This document shows, piece by piece, positions 23,328 to 32,083 of a DNA stretch of 33,669 nt. The position numbers were made by a program, and so were the translations under genes. The stretch spans positions 1-33,669 of the forward strand of contig JAGLZA010000128.1 of NCBI GenBank assembly GCA_023131835.1, in the 5' to 3' direction. Each line of letters begins with the position of its first letter. The first letter of the stretch is position 1. This DNA is from Caldifarciminota bacterium. Lineage in GTDB: Bacteria > Hydrothermota > UBA3072. The notes under the pieces are model-generated. The model made no database searches and was not told the DNA's origin. It worked only from the letters and a program-made list of their open reading frames with translations.

Positions 23328-23413
23328 GCACTTTGCATTCTTCATTTTTCACTGGAGCGAAGCGACGTGCCTTTGTGGTTAATCTCTGGCGGAAGTGAAT
23401 TATTCCCTTGACA
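23328..23413 (+). repeat. Chained repeat modules ending in the envelope-operon -35 box
   Basis: TTTTGCACTTTGCATTCTTC and GGAGCGAAGCGAC (shared with 21645-21685 and 33551-33601) are joined to CTTTGTGGTTAATCTCTGG and TTATTCCCTTGACA (shared with 20056-20098 and 22197-22237). Confidence 0.75.
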
Positions 23414-23436
23414 TTTCTCTCACTCTAATGTATTTA
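23408..23436 (+). promoter_or_regulatory. Candidate promoter of the nine-gene envelope operon
   Basis: TTGACA (23408-23413), with a weak TATTTA at 23431-23436 after 17 bases in an AT-rich stretch (TATTTATATA). The -35 box is shared with a repeat module. The predicted start is near 23443, with GGGAGGG before the ATG at 23467. Confidence 0.5.
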
Positions 23437-23466
23437 TATAGTTGGAATAAAAAGATGGGAGGGCTT

Positions 23467-24855
23467 ATGAATGTAAAGAAAATTTTACTATGGCTTCCTT
23501 TTATACTGAACGCAACGACTTTTTCATTTGGAATGATTCCATCGCCACAGATAGCAGGGGATAGTTTTTTTGTCCAGATAAATGCATATGATCCTGAGGA
23601 TTTTAATGGATTCGGAATTATCTCAGTGCGTCCCTTACCGTCATATATGGAAGTGATAGGGGCGAGTAACAACAGAGTAGAGTTCGCCAATGGTGTGTGG
23701 AGTGGATATGTCCGAATCTTTCGTACAGCAGATTCTGTCCATTTGAACTGTACAGAGTATGGTCATAGTGATATAAACCTGAGTAATGTATTCTCGGTTC
23801 TTTCGAATTCTCCCGAGCGATTACAGATACTCCTTCCGGGTGAATTTTCAGATCCTGGTAATACCGCAGGTAGTGGAAGATATGGGGCGCCTGCGTCAAT
23901 AATTGCAGGTAGAGATACGCTTGCAGAGATATATCTTACTGATCACTGGTGGAACCCTGTCGGTTCCGGCAATGATGAAGTATATATTACCTGTAATAAT
24001 CCATTCCCAATATTGCCTTTTCCTGCTTCTATGAATGCGGGTTCTCTGCAGGTTAATTATAATTTGAGGACTGCCCAACAGAATAATTATATATATGTTC
24101 ATCATAATCCTGCTGGAGTTGACACCTTTATTTCTGATACAAGCAGTGCATTCGAGGTGATTCCTGGAGACTTCTCACGTTTGCTGCTTACCGTTCCGGG
24201 AGAGGTTCTTCTCCCGGGTGATACCCTACAACAACCTTCAGCCACAAGATATCCGGGTGTTGATGGAGAACCATCATTACAGACTGCAGGAGTGAGTTTT
24301 CCTGTTGCTGTGTATGCTGTAGATAATTGTTGGAATGTTGTAAGTACAGCTCCTCCGGACATTGTCAGGATTGAGGCTTACAGATTTTCATCGCTCACTC
24401 AGACTGGAACCCTGATTAATGGGATTGCTGATTTTTCTATTGTTCCCACCACAGGAGGTATCGTACTCGTACTCTGGGCTACTGATACTACTGATATATC
24501 TATAGAAAATTCATATAATGTTCTGGTTAATGTCTCCGGAGGTGGTGAGGAATTGGAGGAACGAATAGTCAACTTCCCCAATCCCTTTGGAAGGAATAAT
24601 ACATACACCACTATCCATTATTATCTAAACGAAGATGCCGATGTATTGCTTAGAATATATGATAAATTTGGCAACCTTGTTTGGGTTTATGAAGGACAGG
24701 GACAGGGAGGAGAGCAACCTAATACAGTCAGATGGGATGGAGTTACTGTTGATGGTGAAAGAGTTGCTTCGGGAATCTATGTTCTTTGTATAAGAGCAAC
24801 GAATCGAACCAAAACTGTTGCTGAATATAAAAGAAAGATTGCTGTTATAAGATAG
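23467..24855 (+). CDS. Secreted surface protein with two Ig-like repeats and a FlgD-like C-terminal domain
   Basis: 462 residues. A signal peptide (MNVKKILLWLPFILNATTFSFG) is followed by a variable β-rich region and two related repeats of about 110-120 residues. Each opens LQILLPGEF or LLLTVPGEV, then a DPGN/PGDT turn and a DHWWNPV or DNCWNVV strand. The C-terminal ~85 residues (NFPNPFGRN start, NTVRWDGVTVDGERVASGIYVLCI) are a FlgD/Ig-like sorting-type domain. The frame extends back to a GTG at 23395, but that lies upstream of the promoter; GGGAGGG at 23458-23464 supports the ATG at 23467. It is the first gene of the envelope operon and is probably exported or anchored at the cell surface. 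Function is unknown. Confidence 0.8.
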   Translation: MNVKKILLWLPFILNATTFSFGMIPSPQIAGDSFFVQINAYDPEDFNGFGIISVRPLPSYMEVIGASNNRVEFANGVWSGYVRIFRTADSVHLNCTEYGHSDINLSNVFSVLSNSPERLQILLPGEFSDPGNTAGSGRYGAPASIIAGRDTLAEIYLTDHWWNPVGSGNDEVYITCNNPFPILPFPASMNAGSLQVNYNLRTAQQNNYIYVHHNPAGVDTFISDTSSAFEVIPGDFSRLLLTVPGEVLLPGDTLQQPSATRYPGVDGEPSLQTAGVSFPVAVYAVDNCWNVVSTAPPDIVRIEAYRFSSLTQTGTLINGIADFSIVPTTGGIVLVLWATDTTDISIENSYNVLVNVSGGGEELEERIVNFPNPFGRNNTYTTIHYYLNEDADVLLRIYDKFGNLVWVYEGQGQGGEQPNTVRWDGVTVDGERVASGIYVLCIRATNRTKTVAEYKRKIAVIR

Positions 24856-24863
24856 GAGGAAAG

Positions 24864-26219
24864 GTGAAGCGAATAATCAGGTTCTTTCTTCTTGGACTAT
24901 TCTTGACGGGTTTGGCTTATGGTGAAGGTGTGGGAGGATCGTCCGGGGAGTTATTAAACTTTGGCGCCGGGGCAAGGGTGATGGGGATGGGAAGGGCTGG
25001 GACTGGTCTTTCAGATGATGCTTCTGCCCCCTATTACAATCCTGCAGGACTCTACCAGATCAATCCCCAGGAGATTCTCTTTATGCACACAATGCTTTTT
25101 ATGGGGATAAGTTATGATTATCTATCATACATCCATCCTACTGAACGCTTTGGTTCCTTTGGGATTTCCTTTGTACAGGTGCGAACCCACGGGATTGAGG
25201 ATAGAGATGTAACCAATGTCCGAATAGGTTCATTTGACGAATCAGAGATGGTTGCTATCCTCACTTATGCGAAGAATATCGGAAGCCTTGTCTCTCTGGG
25301 CGCGAATTATAAGGTGGTATACCACACAATCTCCCACTGGAGTAGCCTTGGACAGGGATTGGATTTTTCTACGCTAATTCTGCCAAATAAACCATTATCA
25401 GTTGGATTGATGTTTAAGAACATTGTAGCACCCAAACTCACATTGGATACAGAAGAAGATGTCTATCCCTTTATAATGAGAGGTGGACTGAGTTATAAGA
25501 CCCTTTCTGATAAACTCACGGTATGTACAGATATGAGTTGGTCTAAGTATCGAGGGATTTTATTATTTGGAGGTATGGAATATTGTGCACATCGATATGC
25601 AACCCTTCGTTTGGGTATGGATTATAACTATCTTACCCTTGGTGTTGGATTTAACATACCTTTACCCCAATATACAATAAAGGTTGACTATGCCTATCAA
25701 CATCATTACGCTGCAGGAGGATTGGTATCACCAACCCAAAATTTCTCCATATCAGTGGACTTTGGTGGTTTTCGCGCAAAGCTGCATCCGGAACGCCCGG
25801 TCTTCTCTCCTGCTGCTTATGGAGGAGAAAACATTCTATGGCTACAAAAAGAGGTTTCAACAAGGGAAAAGATTAGAAAATGGCAAATCTTGATAAATAA
25901 CTCCTGGGGTGAGGTAATCAGGATTTATAAGGCCTGGGGAGACATCCCCGCAAGGCTCTACTGGGATGGAAGGGATGAGACAGGGAATATAGTCCAGGAT
26001 GGGACATATTACTACCGTATTATTGTGACAGATGAGACAGGACGTTCTTATTCCTCGGAAGGTAAACTTGCTACAGTGAAGACAAAGGGTCCGGAAGGGA
26101 GAGTGCTCTTTGAAGAGCAAGAGGATACTCTGGAAGCAATACCGGATACACTTATTCAATTTGAAGAGACGGAAAAGAAAGACGTGGAGGAAAAATCAGA
26201 GGAAGAGAAGGAGCAGTAA
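24864..26219 (+). CDS. PorV/UPF0164-like outer-membrane barrel fused to a FlgD-like domain
   Basis: 451 residues. After a signal peptide (to about Gly20), the segment LNFGAGARVMGMGRAGTGLSDDASAPYYNPAGL is the diagnostic start of PorV/PorQ/UPF0164 barrels, and alternating strands run to about residue 310. Residues ~325-400 form a FlgD-like Ig domain (WQILINNSWGEVIRIYKAWG, then LYWDGRDETGNIVQDGTYYYRI). The last ~45 residues are an acidic Glu/Lys tail. A GTG start with AGGAGG overlapping the previous stop is clear. Known PorV proteins help release T9SS cargo; fusion to a FlgD-like domain is less usual. The tail is likely periplasmic or disordered. Confidence 0.83.
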   Translation: MKRIIRFFLLGLFLTGLAYGEGVGGSSGELLNFGAGARVMGMGRAGTGLSDDASAPYYNPAGLYQINPQEILFMHTMLFMGISYDYLSYIHPTERFGSFGISFVQVRTHGIEDRDVTNVRIGSFDESEMVAILTYAKNIGSLVSLGANYKVVYHTISHWSSLGQGLDFSTLILPNKPLSVGLMFKNIVAPKLTLDTEEDVYPFIMRGGLSYKTLSDKLTVCTDMSWSKYRGILLFGGMEYCAHRYATLRLGMDYNYLTLGVGFNIPLPQYTIKVDYAYQHHYAAGGLVSPTQNFSISVDFGGFRAKLHPERPVFSPAAYGGENILWLQKEVSTREKIRKWQILINNSWGEVIRIYKAWGDIPARLYWDGRDETGNIVQDGTYYYRIIVTDETGRSYSSEGKLATVKTKGPEGRVLFEEQEDTLEAIPDTLIQFEETEKKDVEEKSEEEKEQ

Positions 26220-26221
26220 TT

Positions 26222-29089
26222 ATGCGGTTTCTTGTGAACGGCTTTTTGATAATCATAGGTTTTCTTCTTCCTGTTCAATCCCTTCTGGGAATAACTCCTG
26301 AGGCGGCCGAGGCTTTCAGGATTACATCTGATTTATTCAAAGACCACGAATATGAAAGAGCTAAAGAACTCTTCAATTCCCTCCTGGGCGAGATGGAGGA
26401 ATATCGGGGAGAGGCATTGTACAGGATTGGAGAGTGTGATTATAACCTCAGGAATTACGACAGAGCCATAGAGAATTTCAGGAAAGTGTGGGAAGAATAT
26501 AGGGATACCTATCTTGCACCAGAAGCTCTCTACGGCTTAATACTATCCTATATTGCTTCAGGAAACTTTCGGGAAGCAGAGGAGATTCTTTCTAAACTAA
26601 TCTCAAGATATCCTGGATATAAAAAGGCAAAGAAAACCTTGCTTGCAGAAGCGATTCTCTCTTTCGAAAAGGGCAATTACCCTGAGGTTGTAAAGAAACT
26701 GGAGAATATAGATACAAAAGAGGCGCTCTTCTATAAAGCCAAGTCCTATTTCTCTATGAGTAAGGCTATTGAAGCCCTATCGCATTTCAAAAAACTCACT
26801 GAGGATTATCCTGACAGCCCTTTGGCACAACATGCCTACTACTATATGGGTGATGTTCTATTCTTTTCCGGAGATTATGAGGGCGCTCTATATAAATATA
26901 ATATCTTTCTTGATAAGTATCCCTATAGTGAATTAAAGGATTATGCTAAGTATAAATTAGCGGTATGTTATTTTAATAAAGGGGATTACTCTAAAACTAT
27001 GGGACAATTAAAGCCCATTCTAAACAGCCCTGATAATTTCCTTGCTGCTCATAGTAGTCTTCTCTTTGCAGAGAGTCTTTTAGGGGTTGGGGAATTTGAT
27101 GAGGCATTAAGGATATTTACCAGGGTTATATCGAACTATGCCAATCTAAAGGTCAGTGCAATGGCAGATCTAAGGATGGGTGAGACATTTCTTGAGAAGG
27201 ATGACACGGTGCAGGCAAGGATTGTTTATCAGCAAATGGCATCGCGATATACATCCGGGGAATTCGGAGGGTTTGGGGACTATCTTGCCGGTGCTCAGTT
27301 ATTCGAGGAAGAAGATTTCTTCCAGTCAAAGAATTATTTTACACGCATATTGAAGAACTACAGTGGGTCAGATTTTATTTGTCCGGCCACGGCTATGCTT
27401 ATCCGAACCTATAATAAGATGGGGGATTACGAATTATCTATTGCTTTGGGTTCCCGTCTATTAAAGGATATTGATTGCAGTAAAAAAAGGATATGGAAGG
27501 GAAGGGCTATGTTCCACCTTGCAGAGGCATACTATATCAAGTCCCGGTACAAGAAGGCAAAGGAGCTCTACAGGGAGGTAACCGAGCAGTTCAATATTCC
27601 TGAACTTATGAGTCCTGCCCTGACTGCTCTTGGTTGGTGTCTTCTTCATGAAGGGAGGTATGATATTGCAGAGAAACAATTCAAGAAAGTATTAACAGGA
27701 TATTCAAGGGATACTACATCCTTTATCTGTAGTCTTTTGGGAGAAGGAGTGGTCCTGTATAATAGAGGAGAATACAAGGATGCATTGGATTATTTTGAGA
27801 GGGTTCCGGATATTTCCCCTGAGAAATCACTTGCTGCAAAGTCGATATTCTATGCGGGGAAATGTTATTATAATCTTGAATATTACAGGCAAGGAATAGA
27901 AGGATGGGAGAGGGTTCTTTCTGAATACCATGATACAGAGATGGCAGCAAATGCTGCATATCAGATTGGACAGACATATTTCCAGGCCTTAAAATATGAT
28001 CAGTCAATTGCTTATTTCAGGTTGCTCATCAAGGACTATCCGGAATCTCCCCTCGTTCTAAAATCTCAAATAGCACTTGGTCATTCATATTACAACAGTC
28101 AGGATTATCAGTCTGCAGTTAGGGAGTTTTCAAAATTTCTCTCATTATATCCTGAAGATACTATTTATTCACAGGTAAGGTCTTCCCTTTCACTGGCATA
28201 CTATATGTTGGGACAGGAGGACAAAGATGCCTTAAAGGAGTTTATAAAACGTTTTCCAGGAGATCCAAAGGCTGCCCTTGCGCAATTTAATCTGGGCGTT
28301 GATGCCTACGACAAAGGTGACCACGAGGTAGCAATTGAGGAATTCAGGAAGACGGTGGTTGACTTTCCTGAGACAGAGTATTCTGAGAAGGCTCAAATAA
28401 ATATTCTGAAATGTTATGAAGATATGGAGAATCATGAGAAAATGGCAAAAGAGGCTGAACAATTTCTTGAATATTTTCCGAAGAGCAAGAAAGTCCCCCT
28501 TGCATTGTTCTATAAAGGTATGGGTTATTTCTATCTGAATGATTATGAGAAGGCAATTAAAGCCTTCAAAAGCATTGCAAGAGAATATCCTGAAAGTGAG
28601 TATGTGTCCTGTGCAAGGTACAACCTTTCACAATGTTATAAAAAAATGGGGGAGACAGAGAGAGCAGTGGGCGAATTAAAAACCTATTCAAATTCCGGGG
28701 AAGGCAGCGAATTTAAGGGTCAAATATTATCAGGTGCTGTCTATCAGGAGCAGGGGGATTACGGAAAGGCGTTGAATATCTATTCGGAGATTAAGCCAAC
28801 CAATCTAAAAGAAAAAGCCGAACTCTATTCGCGAAAGGGCGAGTGCTGTGTAAAACTGGATAAGATAGAGGTGGCAATTGTGGAATATAAGAGATTGCTT
28901 CCACTCAATCTCAAAAACAATAAATACCAGATGAAGGGTTTAGCCGAACTTGGAGGTTTATACGAAGGGAAGAAAGATATCCAGAAAGCGATAAAAACAT
29001 ATTCCCGACTCCTTGAGATAACAACCGATGAAAGTGTTATTTCTACTGTCAGGGAAAGGTTGGAATATTTGAAGTCCAGGGGAAGATAG
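26222..29089 (+). CDS. Very long periplasmic TPR protein
   Basis: 955 residues. The N-terminal hydrophobic segment (FLVNGFLIIIGFLLPVQSLLG) is a signal peptide. The rest is about 22-24 tetratricopeptide-like repeats, for example EALYRIGECDYNLRNYDRAIENF and AAYQIGQTYFQALKYDQSIAYF, ending with KKDIQKAIKTYSRLLEITTDES. Repeats with the D-Y/E-x-A-I-x-x-F/Y-x-x-L pattern and YP-S/G spacing resemble YbgF/CpoB and BamD-type periplasmic TPR proteins. It starts two bases after the barrel gene and ends directly at the next gene. It likely acts as a scaffold between the outer-membrane and inner-membrane parts of the operon's complex. Confidence 0.88.
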   Translation: MRFLVNGFLIIIGFLLPVQSLLGITPEAAEAFRITSDLFKDHEYERAKELFNSLLGEMEEYRGEALYRIGECDYNLRNYDRAIENFRKVWEEYRDTYLAPEALYGLILSYIASGNFREAEEILSKLISRYPGYKKAKKTLLAEAILSFEKGNYPEVVKKLENIDTKEALFYKAKSYFSMSKAIEALSHFKKLTEDYPDSPLAQHAYYYMGDVLFFSGDYEGALYKYNIFLDKYPYSELKDYAKYKLAVCYFNKGDYSKTMGQLKPILNSPDNFLAAHSSLLFAESLLGVGEFDEALRIFTRVISNYANLKVSAMADLRMGETFLEKDDTVQARIVYQQMASRYTSGEFGGFGDYLAGAQLFEEEDFFQSKNYFTRILKNYSGSDFICPATAMLIRTYNKMGDYELSIALGSRLLKDIDCSKKRIWKGRAMFHLAEAYYIKSRYKKAKELYREVTEQFNIPELMSPALTALGWCLLHEGRYDIAEKQFKKVLTGYSRDTTSFICSLLGEGVVLYNRGEYKDALDYFERVPDISPEKSLAAKSIFYAGKCYYNLEYYRQGIEGWERVLSEYHDTEMAANAAYQIGQTYFQALKYDQSIAYFRLLIKDYPESPLVLKSQIALGHSYYNSQDYQSAVREFSKFLSLYPEDTIYSQVRSSLSLAYYMLGQEDKDALKEFIKRFPGDPKAALAQFNLGVDAYDKGDHEVAIEEFRKTVVDFPETEYSEKAQINILKCYEDMENHEKMAKEAEQFLEYFPKSKKVPLALFYKGMGYFYLNDYEKAIKAFKSIAREYPESEYVSCARYNLSQCYKKMGETERAVGELKTYSNSGEGSEFKGQILSGAVYQEQGDYGKALNIYSEIKPTNLKEKAELYSRKGECCVKLDKIEVAIVEYKRLLPLNLKNNKYQMKGLAELGGLYEGKKDIQKAIKTYSRLLEITTDESVISTVRERLEYLKSRGR

Positions 29090-29635
29090 ATGAAGAATAA
29101 ACGAAGTCATTTAATACCAAAGGAGGTTTTTCGATTACGCATTATAAACACCCTTATTGGTATTCTTATAGCATTAATCGTAGTTTTGATACTATTTGCT
29201 ATAAGTCTCTTCTATTGGGTTCCGGCAGGAAGACACATCTTTTCAGAGGGGGGGTTGAATTCTCCTGCTGGACAAAATATAATCCTGGCCGGAAAGATAT
29301 TGATTGGTCTAACTCTTTTCCTTGCTATTATATTATTCTGGTCTGTCTATCTCATCGGTTCAAGATTCCTGGGGCCATTGATTCGGCTAAGCATGGATAT
29401 AGAAGAATTGGGTAGTGGAGAGAAACCAGAAGAACTGCGGTTCAGAGAGGGTGATGAGTGGGAATTTCACTCTTTAGCAGTTTCCCTCAATGAGGTCTTC
29501 GGGGAATTTGGGGAATTTAAGGAGATAGAGGAAGAGATTATAAAATTCAATGATATGTTGGAGAAAAAGAAAAAAAAGCCAAAGGAAGCGGTTACTTTTA
29601 TTAAGGAACTCACAACCAAACTAAAAAAGGAGTGA
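29090..29635 (+). CDS. HAMP-like inner-membrane protein without an output domain
   Basis: 181 residues. Two membrane helices (about 19-44 and 66-90) enclose a short external loop. A HAMP-like stretch follows (FLGPLIRLSMDIEELGSGEK, REGDEWEFHSLAVSLNEVF), then a charged coiled coil ending KELTTKLKKE. No kinase, cyclase or chemotaxis domain is present. It starts on the base after the TPR gene and lies four bases before the TolQ-like gene. A role as a membrane adaptor passing a conformational signal to the motor is possible, but is inference. Confidence 0.7.
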   Translation: MKNKRSHLIPKEVFRLRIINTLIGILIALIVVLILFAISLFYWVPAGRHIFSEGGLNSPAGQNIILAGKILIGLTLFLAIILFWSVYLIGSRFLGPLIRLSMDIEELGSGEKPEELRFREGDEWEFHSLAVSLNEVFGEFGEFKEIEEEIIKFNDMLEKKKKKPKEAVTFIKELTTKLKKE

Positions 29636-29638
29636 ATA

Positions 29639-30286
29639 ATGGCAGGGATAAGTTTTTTAACCCTTTTGAAAACGAGTTGGGCAATAGATTTGCTACTTGT
29701 ATTTTCCATTGTTGCCCTTGCTGTTATATTAGAGAGACTCTGGGCATACCGACAGTTGAGGATAGATGAAGGAAGATTGTTGAAAAGGGTCCAGGGAGCG
29801 TTAAAGAAGGGTAATATAGAGGAAGCAATCTATCTCTGTGAGGCGGCCAAGAACCCCCTTGCAGAGATTTTTATAGTTGGAATAAGGAACAGGAGGTTGC
29901 CAAGAGAGGACATTTCTGATCTTCTGGATGGTGCTATTATAGAGGCTAAGACATTCCTTGAAAAGAGGAATGTCGCTTTAAGCACTATCAGTTTTATTGC
30001 TCCTCTGCTTGGACTCCTTGGAACTGTTCTCGGTATCATACGGGCTTTTCATGACCTTGCTGTATCAGGTGCTGGTGGCCCCTCGGTTGTGATGGCAGGA
30101 GTTGCTGAGGCATTAGTTTCTACAGCGATAGGGATTATTGTAGCAATACCTGCAGCTATCTTCTACAATTTCTTTATGAATAATGTAAAGGGAATTCTGA
30201 CGAAGATAGAATCTACTACCAGGAAATTTCTCACCTTTTTGAATCTCACATTCGAAAAAGAGAGGATAATTAATAAGGTTTTATAA
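29639..30286 (+). CDS. TolQ/ExbB/MotA-type ion-channel subunit
   Basis: 215 residues with three membrane segments. The motifs PLLGLLGTVLGIIRAF and AEALVSTAIGIIVAIPAAIFYNFF place the two conserved Thr positions of the ExbB/TolQ channel. With ExbD-type proteins it would use the proton (or sodium) gradient to drive movement in the periplasm. It directly precedes two ExbD genes and a tonB-like gene. It is about 30 residues shorter than E. coli ExbB, mainly at the N-terminus. Confidence 0.93.
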   Translation: MAGISFLTLLKTSWAIDLLLVFSIVALAVILERLWAYRQLRIDEGRLLKRVQGALKKGNIEEAIYLCEAAKNPLAEIFIVGIRNRRLPREDISDLLDGAIIEAKTFLEKRNVALSTISFIAPLLGLLGTVLGIIRAFHDLAVSGAGGPSVVMAGVAEALVSTAIGIIVAIPAAIFYNFFMNNVKGILTKIESTTRKFLTFLNLTFEKERIINKVL

Positions 30287-30706
30287 ATGAATAGGAATGC
30301 CATTTTTGAAAGTGAGATAGAAAATGCCGTAGGGAGGATCCCCATTACTCCTATGATAAATGTGGCTCTTCTTCTGGTTCTATTCTTTATGATGTCTGCT
30401 CCGGCTATCTTTATGTCGGGAATAAAGGTTAAGAGTCCCTCTCTTACGACCGAGCCAGGAACAGAGGCTACAGAGTTAAAGGTGAATATATACATAGATG
30501 CAGAAGGAGATCTCTACCTGAATGAAGAATTGATCCAATGGGATGAATTTAGCCAGAGGGTGGCGGAACTCCTTGCGAGAAGCACAACAAGAATTGTGGT
30601 TGTAAGTGCTGCCCCTCATATTCCCATTCAGAAGGTCGTCACCGTCCTTGATATCGCAAGACAAAAAGGGGCATTGAAACTGGCTTTGCTACGGAGGAAG
30701 GAATGA
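30287..30706 (+). CDS. ExbD/TolR-like protein 1, Asp to Asn variant
   Basis: 139 residues with one membrane helix (about 25-45) and a periplasmic ExbD domain. The position that in ExbD/TolR carries the essential Asp (PLVDV) reads PMINV here: Asn25, codon AAT at 30359-30361. The other features of the family, including INVALLLVLFFMMSAP and the C-terminal IPIQKVVTVLDIARQKGALKLALL, are intact. It follows the TolQ-like gene without a gap and overlaps the second ExbD by four bases. A second ExbD with a normal Asp suggests a heteromeric rotor or linker pair in which only one subunit binds protons. Confidence 0.9.
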   Translation: MNRNAIFESEIENAVGRIPITPMINVALLLVLFFMMSAPAIFMSGIKVKSPSLTTEPGTEATELKVNIYIDAEGDLYLNEELIQWDEFSQRVAELLARSTTRIVVVSAAPHIPIQKVVTVLDIARQKGALKLALLRRKE

Positions 30707-31113
30707 GACGGAAGAGTGCTCTGGAAGGAGGACAAAAGGAAGCAGATATAATGATAGTTCCACTTGCCGATGTGAGTTTTACAATATTAATAACACTAAT
30801 GGTATTAACTCCGGTTTTGCTCCTTACTTCTAAACTTCATGTTAATCTCCCTGTAGCTGCAACAGTAGAGCCTCCTCAGGAGAAGAATATAAGTATTACC
30901 ATTACTTCTGATAATGTAATATCTGTGAACAATGTAATCGTATCTCGTGAAGAACTGCCGAATGTTTTGGAGGAAACAATCAGAAAGAATCCAAAAAGAT
31001 TGATATACATTAGAGCGGATCAAACTACCCGGACGGATGCAGTGATGACGATTATTGGTCTGGTAAAGAGATTGGGTGCAGAACGGATATCCATCGCAAC
31101 TATCCAGAGGTAA
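30703..31113 (+). CDS. ExbD/TolR-like protein 2, canonical Asp
   Basis: 136 residues. The membrane helix begins IMIVPLADVSFTILITLMVLT with the conserved Asp23. The periplasmic domain (ISITITSDNVISVNNVIVSREEL, then IYIRADQTTRTDAVMTIIGLVKRLGAERISIAT) is a standard ExbD fold. It starts in an ATGA overlap with ExbD 1 and its stop shares a base with the tonB-like ATG. Paired ExbD proteins with one TolQ are known from the AglRQS motor of Myxococcus and some TonB systems. Confidence 0.93.
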   Translation: MRRKSALEGGQKEADIMIVPLADVSFTILITLMVLTPVLLLTSKLHVNLPVAATVEPPQEKNISITITSDNVISVNNVIVSREELPNVLEETIRKNPKRLIYIRADQTTRTDAVMTIIGLVKRLGAERISIATIQR

Positions 31114-32081
31114 TGATGCTCAAATTAAATAATTACGGTTTTTATGATAGGAAAATACTTACCTCTATTATTCTGTCATTGCTTATACACTCTGCCGTAT
31201 TCTGGTTTACAAGCCAGAGAAGTAAAGCAAGAATAATTACAAGGATAGATAATGTAGAATTCATTGATGAGACTTCTCCTGCATCCTTTACCCCAACTCT
31301 ACCAACAAAGAGTGTTTTTCAGGCAATAAAGGATAGGTTCAAAAGGAAAAAGGAAGTCAAGGAATTAGAAATGAACGAGATTACAAAGATAGTTCGCTCC
31401 CTGCCTCCTGTACCTGGAGTGAACCAGGAGGAAGGGATAGCTCTTGATGGGAAACAACTGGATCGCTCTCAGGCAAAGGGTATAGACCTGGATAAATTTG
31501 ATAGAATGGAAGGTCAAAAAGGAGGTGTTACAGAGGTAATCAGAATTGCCTCTTCCGGTGAACAGAAGGGGTCAGAGGATATACTTAGTAAGGCACCAAT
31601 AAAGATAGACAAAAAGGAAAGGATTCATTCTGAAGCCCCTGTTGGACTATTCTCTTCTCCGGGCAGTGGAGGGGAAGTGGACCTCGAGAGGGTTCCAACA
31701 GAAGCGATAGATAAAAGTTATAAGGAATTTACGGAAGAAAAGAAAGAGAAGGTCCGTTTGAGGAAAATTCCCTCTGTGGGTAAGGCACATATTAAGATTA
31801 CAGGGCCACTTTCTAAAAGAGGACTCAAATACAAGCCACTACCTGCTTATCCGGAATGGGCGGCAAGAGAGGGAATATCAGCAATAATTAAACTACAGAT
31901 AATGGTGAATCCTGATGGGACAGTCAAGCCAGGCATCTTTGTTTTGTGCACCTCTGGTTATGGCTCATGGGATAGGGCTGTAATTGATTTTATTAAGAGA
32001 TGGCAATTTGCTCCTCTAAGTGATGATGAGCGTCAGATTGTTCAAACCGGAATCATAATAATAAAATTCGTTTTGGAGTAG
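31113..32081 (+). CDS. TonB-like energy-transducing protein
   Basis: 322 residues. One N-terminal membrane anchor (LTSIILSLLIHSAVFWFTS, about 16-34), a long charged linker of about 190 residues that is not Pro-rich, and a C-terminal TonB domain. In the TonB domain, LPAYPEWAAREGISAIIKLQIMVNPDGTVKPG carries the YP and G motifs, and RAVIDFIKRWQFAPL follows. It would transmit force from the TolQ-ExbD motor to an outer-membrane partner. The next gene encodes a FlgD- and OmpA-like protein, and the PorV-like barrel lies in the same operon; no TonB-dependent receptor with a TonB box is nearby. ATG at 31113 or 31116. Confidence 0.88.
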   Translation: MMLKLNNYGFYDRKILTSIILSLLIHSAVFWFTSQRSKARIITRIDNVEFIDETSPASFTPTLPTKSVFQAIKDRFKRKKEVKELEMNEITKIVRSLPPVPGVNQEEGIALDGKQLDRSQAKGIDLDKFDRMEGQKGGVTEVIRIASSGEQKGSEDILSKAPIKIDKKERIHSEAPVGLFSSPGSGGEVDLERVPTEAIDKSYKEFTEEKKEKVRLRKIPSVGKAHIKITGPLSKRGLKYKPLPAYPEWAAREGISAIIKLQIMVNPDGTVKPGIFVLCTSGYGSWDRAVIDFIKRWQFAPLSDDERQIVQTGIIIIKFVLE

Positions 32082-32083
32082 AG

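Noticed and set aside
23395-23466. Upstream GTG start for the secreted Ig-like protein
   Set aside because: It lies upstream of the -35 box and would hide the signal peptide; the ATG at 23467 has a good SD.
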